NCBI GenBank assembly: GCA_002393905.1 | Contig: DGSJ01000063.1 | Span: 1-8,988, forward strand | Origin: Caryophanales bacterium UBA4365 | Lineage (GTDB): Bacteria > Bacillota_I > Bacilli_A > RFN20 > CAG-826 | Direction: 5' to 3' | Length of the DNA: 8,988 nucleotides | Shown: in pieces, positions 5,560-8,988 of the stretch | Numbering within the stretch: the first letter of the stretch is position 1 | Layout: each line of letters opens with the position of its first letter | Program-made: the position numbers and the translations under genes | The notes under the pieces: model-generated | What the model was told of the DNA's origin: nothing | Database searches by the model: none | What the model saw: the letters and a program-made list of their open reading frames with translations, nothing else

Positions 5560-6012
5560 ATGATTGAAATTGACTATATCAACCAAGGCCCAAAAACTTA
5601 CGATGACTTTGCGAAGGTCTTTAATGACCTCGCTAAGAAAGTCTACAAGCATTTATCTTTAAAAGATAATTATCTTGTTGATGTTAGTGTAGTGGACAAC
5701 AAATTCATTCATCAAATCAATCGTGAATACCGTGGTGTCGATCGTCCAACCGACGTTATTAGCTTTGCCTTCCTTGATGACAAAGAAGAGCAAACTCTTG
5801 TCGGATTAGACCAAATCTCACTCGGAACAATTCTAATCTCGTTTGAAAAAGCTGAAGAACAAGCAAAAGAATACGAACATTCTCTAAATAGAGAAATGTC
5901 ATTCCTCTTCGTTCATGGCTTACTCCATCTTCTAGGTTATGACCACATGAAAAAAGAAGATGAAATAGTGATGTTTAAATTACAGGATGAAATCCTCGGA
6001 GGTCGAAAATGA
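5560..6012 (+). CDS. ybeY: Endoribonuclease/rRNA maturation factor YbeY
   Basis: YbeY is a zinc metalloprotein involved in 16S rRNA 3'-end maturation and 70S quality control, and it is known to work with Era and S21. The metal site HGLLHLLGYDH gives H119, H123 and H129. Conserved YRGVDRPTDVISF (57-69) contains R58, equivalent by position to the conserved catalytic-site arginine. The 150-residue length is normal. The usual LGDI motif reads LGTI here (88-91), with Thr in place of Asp. The start MIEIDYIN aligns with family N-termini, but no Shine-Dalgarno sequence precedes it (GAATAAAACTCGC). The TGA stop overlaps the cdd start (ATGA), and this TGA also indicates the standard genetic code. In Bacillus, phoH and dgkA flank ybeY; both are absent. 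Confidence 0.95.
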   Translation: MIEIDYINQGPKTYDDFAKVFNDLAKKVYKHLSLKDNYLVDVSVVDNKFIHQINREYRGVDRPTDVISFAFLDDKEEQTLVGLDQISLGTILISFEKAEEQAKEYEHSLNREMSFLFVHGLLHLLGYDHMKKEDEIVMFKLQDEILGGRK

Positions 6013-6410
6013 CAAAAGAAGAATTAGTTCAAAAAGCTCAGGAAGCTCGAAAACTTTCTTACTCACCTTACTCCCACTTTGCTGTTGGCGCCGCTTTACT
6101 TTGTAAAGATGGTGAAGTTTTCTATGGTGCAAATGTGGAGAACTCTTCCTACCCACTCTGTATGTGTGCAGAGAGAAACGCTCTGTATAACGCTTATATG
6201 CACGGAAAGAAAAAAGAGGATTTTGTTGCCATGGCTCTTTCAGCCGCTTCTGATGAACCATGTTCACCATGTGGAGCATGCCGACAAGTTCTTAGTGAAA
6301 TTTTCCCAGCTGATGCGCCAATTTATATGTCCAACCTCAAAGGCCAAATTCAAGAAACCAACGTTCGTGAACTTCTTCCATTTGCCTTTTCAGCTGACGA
6401 CTTAAAGTAA
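6009..6410 (+). CDS. cdd: Cytidine deaminase
   Basis: Cdd hydrolytically deaminates cytidine and deoxycytidine to uridine and deoxyuridine in pyrimidine salvage. The 133-residue length fits the homotetrameric small form. Visible are SPYSHFAVGAAL (19-30), the substrate motif NVEN (42-45), C53-A-E55 (zinc ligand and proton shuttle) and PCGACRQ with C88 and C91 as the other zinc ligands. GGAGGT (5998-6003), embedded in the end of ybeY, lies 5 nt before the ATG, and the 4-nt ATGA overlap implies coupling to ybeY. Its stop overlaps the era start by one base. cdd next to era is a conserved Firmicute arrangement with no obvious metabolic reason. Confidence 0.97.
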   Translation: MTKEELVQKAQEARKLSYSPYSHFAVGAALLCKDGEVFYGANVENSSYPLCMCAERNALYNAYMHGKKKEDFVAMALSAASDEPCSPCGACRQVLSEIFPADAPIYMSNLKGQIQETNVRELLPFAFSADDLK

Positions 6411-7282
6411 TGAAAAGTGGCTTTGTAGCAATTATTGGAAGACCAAATGCTGGTAAATCCACAATTATTAACGCTCTTTTAGAGCGTAAACTTTCGATTG
6501 TTACAGAAAAAGCCCAAACAACACGTAATTCAATCAAAGGTATCTATGACGATGATGAATACCAAATCATCTTTATCGACACACCAGGAATCCATTTAGC
6601 GCACCATTCGCTTGGTCGCTATATGAACCAACAAGCGTTCGACTCCGCAAAAGATGTCGATGCGATTGTTCTGGTGGTGGATGGATCAAGAAAATTTGAT
6701 GCTGGAGATGCGGCGATTGAAGAAAAGATTGACAAAAAAACACCTTTATTTGTGGTAATCAATAAAATTGATTTACTTAGACTTCCTGAAGTTGAAGAAA
6801 TCAAAGCCAAATATCGTGAAGTTTATCCAAATGCGGAGATTCTCGAGATGTCCGCCATTGAAAACTTTGGCATCGATTCTCTTTTAGAGAAAATTAGGTC
6901 TTTAATGAAAGAAGGCCCACGATATTTTGAAAAAGACGCTATCACAGATAAAGATCCTTCCTTCTTTGTCTCGGAAGTTATTCGTGAAAAGCTTCTCAAA
7001 CTTCTAAAAGACGAAGTCCCTCATAATTTAGCTGTGAGAGTGGATGATATTAAAAACCAAAAGGATAAATGTGTTATCCATTCAACAATTATTGTTGATA
7101 AGGAATCTCATAAAGGAATTGTGATTGGCAAAAACGGTAAACGTATTAAAGCGATTGGCATGAAAGCCCGCGAAGACTTAGAAGAATATTATGGAAAACG
7201 TATCTTTCTGGAATTATTCGTTTCAGTCAAAGAAGATTGGTTAAATAACCAAAGACTTCTTAAAGAACTTGGATATAAATAA
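6410..7282 (+). CDS. era: GTPase Era
   Basis: Era is an essential GTPase that binds the 3' end of 16S rRNA and helps assemble the 30S subunit at the inner face of the membrane. Residues 1 to about 170 form the G domain: G1 GRPNAGKS (10-17), G2 in AQTTRNSI (35-42), G3 DTPG (57-60), G4 NKID (118-121) and G5 SAI (148-150). The C-terminal KH domain (about 200-290) carries the RNA-binding loop GIVIGKNGKRIK (236-247). The 290-residue length is slightly below the usual 300. Ala replaces the common Val in GRPNVGKS. The start overlaps the cdd stop (TAATG) with no clear Shine-Dalgarno, so translation probably depends on coupling. The stop overlaps recO in the same way. Confidence 0.98.
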   Translation: MKSGFVAIIGRPNAGKSTIINALLERKLSIVTEKAQTTRNSIKGIYDDDEYQIIFIDTPGIHLAHHSLGRYMNQQAFDSAKDVDAIVLVVDGSRKFDAGDAAIEEKIDKKTPLFVVINKIDLLRLPEVEEIKAKYREVYPNAEILEMSAIENFGIDSLLEKIRSLMKEGPRYFEKDAITDKDPSFFVSEVIREKLLKLLKDEVPHNLAVRVDDIKNQKDKCVIHSTIIVDKESHKGIVIGKNGKRIKAIGMKAREDLEEYYGKRIFLELFVSVKEDWLNNQRLLKELGYK

Positions 7283-7995
7283 TGGAAATCGATGGTCTCG
7301 TTTTACGAGTGAATCAATATCGCGATTATGATGCGATGGTTTGTGTCATTAACGAAAGATCATCGTTTTCTTTTTTAGCCCGTGGAGTTGGAAAGGTGCA
7401 ATCTAAGAACTCTTATAGTGTTCTTCCGTTTGCTGAATCACACTTCGATTTAATGAAAACAAAAGATGGTCTGTCTTTAAAGACAGGTAGCATCATTAAA
7501 TCGCATTCCAAACTTCGAGATTCCTTTATTGGATTAACTATGTTTGATTTTATTGGGGAAGTAACCTCGAAGTTTCTGTTAGAAAAAGACTACTATAAAG
7601 CCTATCCGTCAATTATACGGATTATTGAACTTTTAGAATCTGGATTTGATCACCATACACTCGCGATTATCTACTTAGCCTTCATTTTAAATGAATCTGG
7701 ATACGGTTGGAGTGTTGATAAATGCCAGAAATGTGGTCAAAAAGACGACATCGTGGCGATTAACACGTCGAGTGGTGGATTTATGTGTCGCGATTGTTTT
7801 GATGGCCAAAACGGGGCTAAACTAACAACTCGCCTATTAAAGATAATTCGATATATCTTTATGGTCAAACCAGAAATGTATGACCACATCGCTTTTGAGA
7901 AAGACGAATGTCTTGTTGTTTTATCTTTACTCGAAGAATTCATCCTTGGAACAGCCGATTTTAAGCTAAAATCATTAAAATTGCTTCAAAATTAA
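7282..7995 (+). CDS. recO: DNA repair protein RecO
   Basis: RecO works with RecR (and RecF) to load RecA onto SSB-coated single-stranded DNA and to anneal complementary strands. The 237 residues show the N-terminal OB-fold (about 1-80, beginning MEIDGLVLRVNQYRDYDAMV), a central helical part and a zinc finger with C148-x2-C151 and C169-x2-C172, all four ligands present. The start overlaps the era stop (TAATG) without a clear Shine-Dalgarno, continuing the coupled chain. era-recO adjacency is widespread in Firmicutes and also supports the call, since RecO sequences are poorly conserved. The gene ends inside an 11-bp tandem repeat, just before the glyS promoter. Confidence 0.95.
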   Translation: MEIDGLVLRVNQYRDYDAMVCVINERSSFSFLARGVGKVQSKNSYSVLPFAESHFDLMKTKDGLSLKTGSIIKSHSKLRDSFIGLTMFDFIGEVTSKFLLEKDYYKAYPSIIRIIELLESGFDHHTLAIIYLAFILNESGYGWSVDKCQKCGQKDDIVAINTSSGGFMCRDCFDGQNGAKLTTRLLKIIRYIFMVKPEMYDHIAFEKDECLVVLSLLEEFILGTADFKLKSLKLLQN

Positions 7996-8009
7996 CTAAA
8001 AATTAACTA
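7988..8009. repeat. Tandem 11-bp A-tract repeat upstream of the glyS promoter
   Basis: AAAATTAACTA occurs twice back to back (7988-7998 and 7999-8009), and a further A-rich, decayed unit follows. The first copy covers the recO stop codon. With a period of 11 bp, close to the helical repeat, and a position about 20-40 bp upstream of TTGACA, it could act as an UP element or curved DNA. This role is inferred from position only. Confidence 0.6.
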
Positions 8010-8027
8010 AAATACACTCATAATAGG

Positions 8028-8056
8028 TTGACAAGTTGTGTTTGCGCACACATTAT
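8028..8056 (+). promoter_or_regulatory. glyS promoter with an inverted repeat in the spacer
   Basis: A consensus -35 TTGACA (8028-8033) is followed 17 bp later by CATTAT (8051-8056, 4 of 6 matches to the -10 consensus). The spacer holds the dyad TGTGT-TTGCGC-ACACA (8037-8052), which reaches into the -10 and could be an operator. The start point would be near 8063, leaving a leader of about 24 nt, too short for a T-box. Confidence 0.7.
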
Positions 8057-8086
8057 ATTTAGCATTCAATTTATTGAGGTATCAAA

Positions 8087-8988
8087 ATGGAAAAGAAATT
8101 CGATGAAATCGTAAATCATTTAATTACGAGTGGTTTTGTCTACCAGGATAGTGAAATCTACGGTGGACTTTCTAACTCCTGGGACTTTGGTCCTTTAGGA
8201 GTCGAACTCAAAAACAATATTAAGAAACTCTGGTGGAAGAAGTTTGTTCAAGAATCTCCAACCAATGTTGGAGTTGATGCAGCAATCCTCATGAATCCAG
8301 GTGTTTGGAAAGCAACTGGTCACGTGGCAACATTCGCTGATCCGTTAATTGACTGTAAAGAATGTCATGCTCGTCACCGCGCCGATAACTTAATCGAAGA
8401 ACAATATCCTGATGTTGATGTTCATGGAATGAACAATGATCAACTCATGCAATTTATTCGCGAAAAGAAAGTCAAATGTCCAGTTTGTGGAAAATCTAAT
8501 TTTACTGACATTCGTCAGTTTAATATGATGTTCCGTACACATATTGGTGTTACCGAAGCTAGCGAATCATTAGTTTATCTTCGTCCAGAAACCGCTCAAG
8601 GTATGTTTGTGAACTTTAAGAATGTTCAAAGAACATCCCGTCGTAAAATCCCATTTGGTATCTGTAATATTGGTAAATCCTTCCGTAACGAAATCACACC
8701 GGGAAACTTTATTTTCCGTGTGCGTGAGTTCGAACAAATGGAAATGGAATTCTTCTGCAAACCAGGCACCGATTTAGAATGGTTTTCCTATTGGAAAGAG
8801 TATTGCTTACACTTCCTTGAATCATTCAATATTAAGGAAGAAAACCTTCGTTACCGTGACCACGAGCCAGAAGAACTTGCTTTCTATAGTAAAGCAACAT
8901 GTGACGTCGAATATAAGTTCCCATTTGGTTGGGGAGAAATTCTCGGCGTAGCCGATAGAACAGATTACGACTTAAAACGTCATATGGA
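8087..8988 (+). CDS. glyS: Glycyl-tRNA synthetase, single-chain type (5' part, cut by the window edge)
   Basis: This class II synthetase charges tRNA-Gly with glycine. Conceptual translation gives 300 residues, with the frame open to the window end, so the C-terminal catalytic and anticodon-binding parts are missing only because of the edge. The N-terminus has [14 protein letters not shown] and [10 protein letters not shown] (15-38), typical of single-chain GlyRS. An insertion holds two cysteine pairs, C90/C93 and C131/C134, probably a zinc site. The motif 2 region starts at F199-R-N-E202 and continues to [13 protein letters not shown] (211-223). The dimeric single-chain enzyme is found in mycoplasmas, staphylococci, Thermus, archaea and eukaryotes; Bacillus uses GlyQ plus GlyS. 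GAGGT (8076-8080) lies 6 nt before the ATG. recO-glyRS adjacency is conserved. Confidence 0.97.
   Translation, partial: MEKKFDEIVNHLITSGFVYQDSEIYGGLSNSWDFGPLGVELKNNIKKLWWKKFVQESPTNVGVDAAILMNPGVWKATGHVATFADPLIDCKECHARHRADNLIEEQYPDVDVHGMNNDQLMQFIREKKVKCPVCGKSNFTDIRQFNMMFRTHIGVTEASESLVYLRPETAQGMFVNFKNVQRTSRRKIPFGICNIGKSFRNEITPGNFIFRVREFEQMEMEFFCKPGTDLEWFSYWKEYCLHFLESFNIKEENLRYRDHEPEELAFYSKATCDVEYKFPFGWGEILGVADRTDYDLKRHM

Noticed and set aside
6471..6487. Perfect inverted repeat ACGCTCT-TTT-AGAGCGT
   Set aside because: It lies inside the era coding sequence just after the G1 motif and encodes ordinary family residues. No T-tract follows, and nothing suggests a regulatory role.
8010..8086. T-box riboswitch before glyS
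   Set aside because: The space between the promoter and the start is far too short, and no T-box sequence (TGGNACCGCG-like) is present.
8622..8636. Dyad ATGTTC-AAA-GAACAT
   Set aside because: It is within the glyS coding sequence (NVQRTS) with no sign of function.

Overview
This window is A+T-rich bacterial DNA carrying mostly housekeeping genes, all on the + strand. The gene set and order point to a low-GC Firmicute or Tenericutes-like lineage (Erysipelotrichia, RF39 or Mollicutes relatives; inferred from gene order, not from a search). rsmE-mtaB followed by rpsU, and ybeY-cdd-era-recO-glyS, keep the relative order known from the Bacillus dnaK-to-glyQS region. Intervening Bacillus genes such as yqeY, phoH and dgkA are absent. 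Glycyl-tRNA synthetase is the single-chain type known from mycoplasmas and staphylococci, not the two-subunit GlyQ/GlyS of Bacillus. The genetic code looks standard: ybeY ends at TGA, and tryptophans are encoded by TGG.

Layout. Positions 1-112 hold a probable terminator tail, two adjacent small inverted repeats and an extended -10 promoter. A GuaD/cytosine-deaminase-like nucleobase deaminase (113-565) follows and ends in an intrinsic terminator. A promoter directly after that terminator drives a small zinc-ribbon/TM2 membrane protein (640-1077), then rsmE and mtaB (1079-3033). A separate promoter starts the unit rpmF-deoC-rpsU (3128-4183), which closes with a strong terminator. rpsU encodes only 57 residues and is preceded by a nine-base consensus Shine-Dalgarno sequence.

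Next is a gene for a C39 cysteine-peptidase domain joined to a six-helix ABC-exporter-like membrane domain, with no ATPase domain (4298-5470). It is the accessory-looking gene here and the most interesting item. A further promoter leads into the tightly overlapping ybeY-cdd-era-recO unit (5560-7995). Finally glyS (8087 to the window edge) has its own promoter, an 11-bp tandem A-tract repeat upstream, and no room for a T-box leader.

Functionally, most genes serve RNA and ribosome work: rRNA methylation (RsmE), tRNA modification (MtaB), ribosomal proteins L32 and S21, rRNA maturation (YbeY), 30S assembly (Era) and aminoacylation (GlyRS). Three salvage enzymes (base deaminase, DeoC, Cdd) are interspersed, and RecO serves DNA repair. 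No rRNA, tRNA, CRISPR array or insertion sequence was seen.
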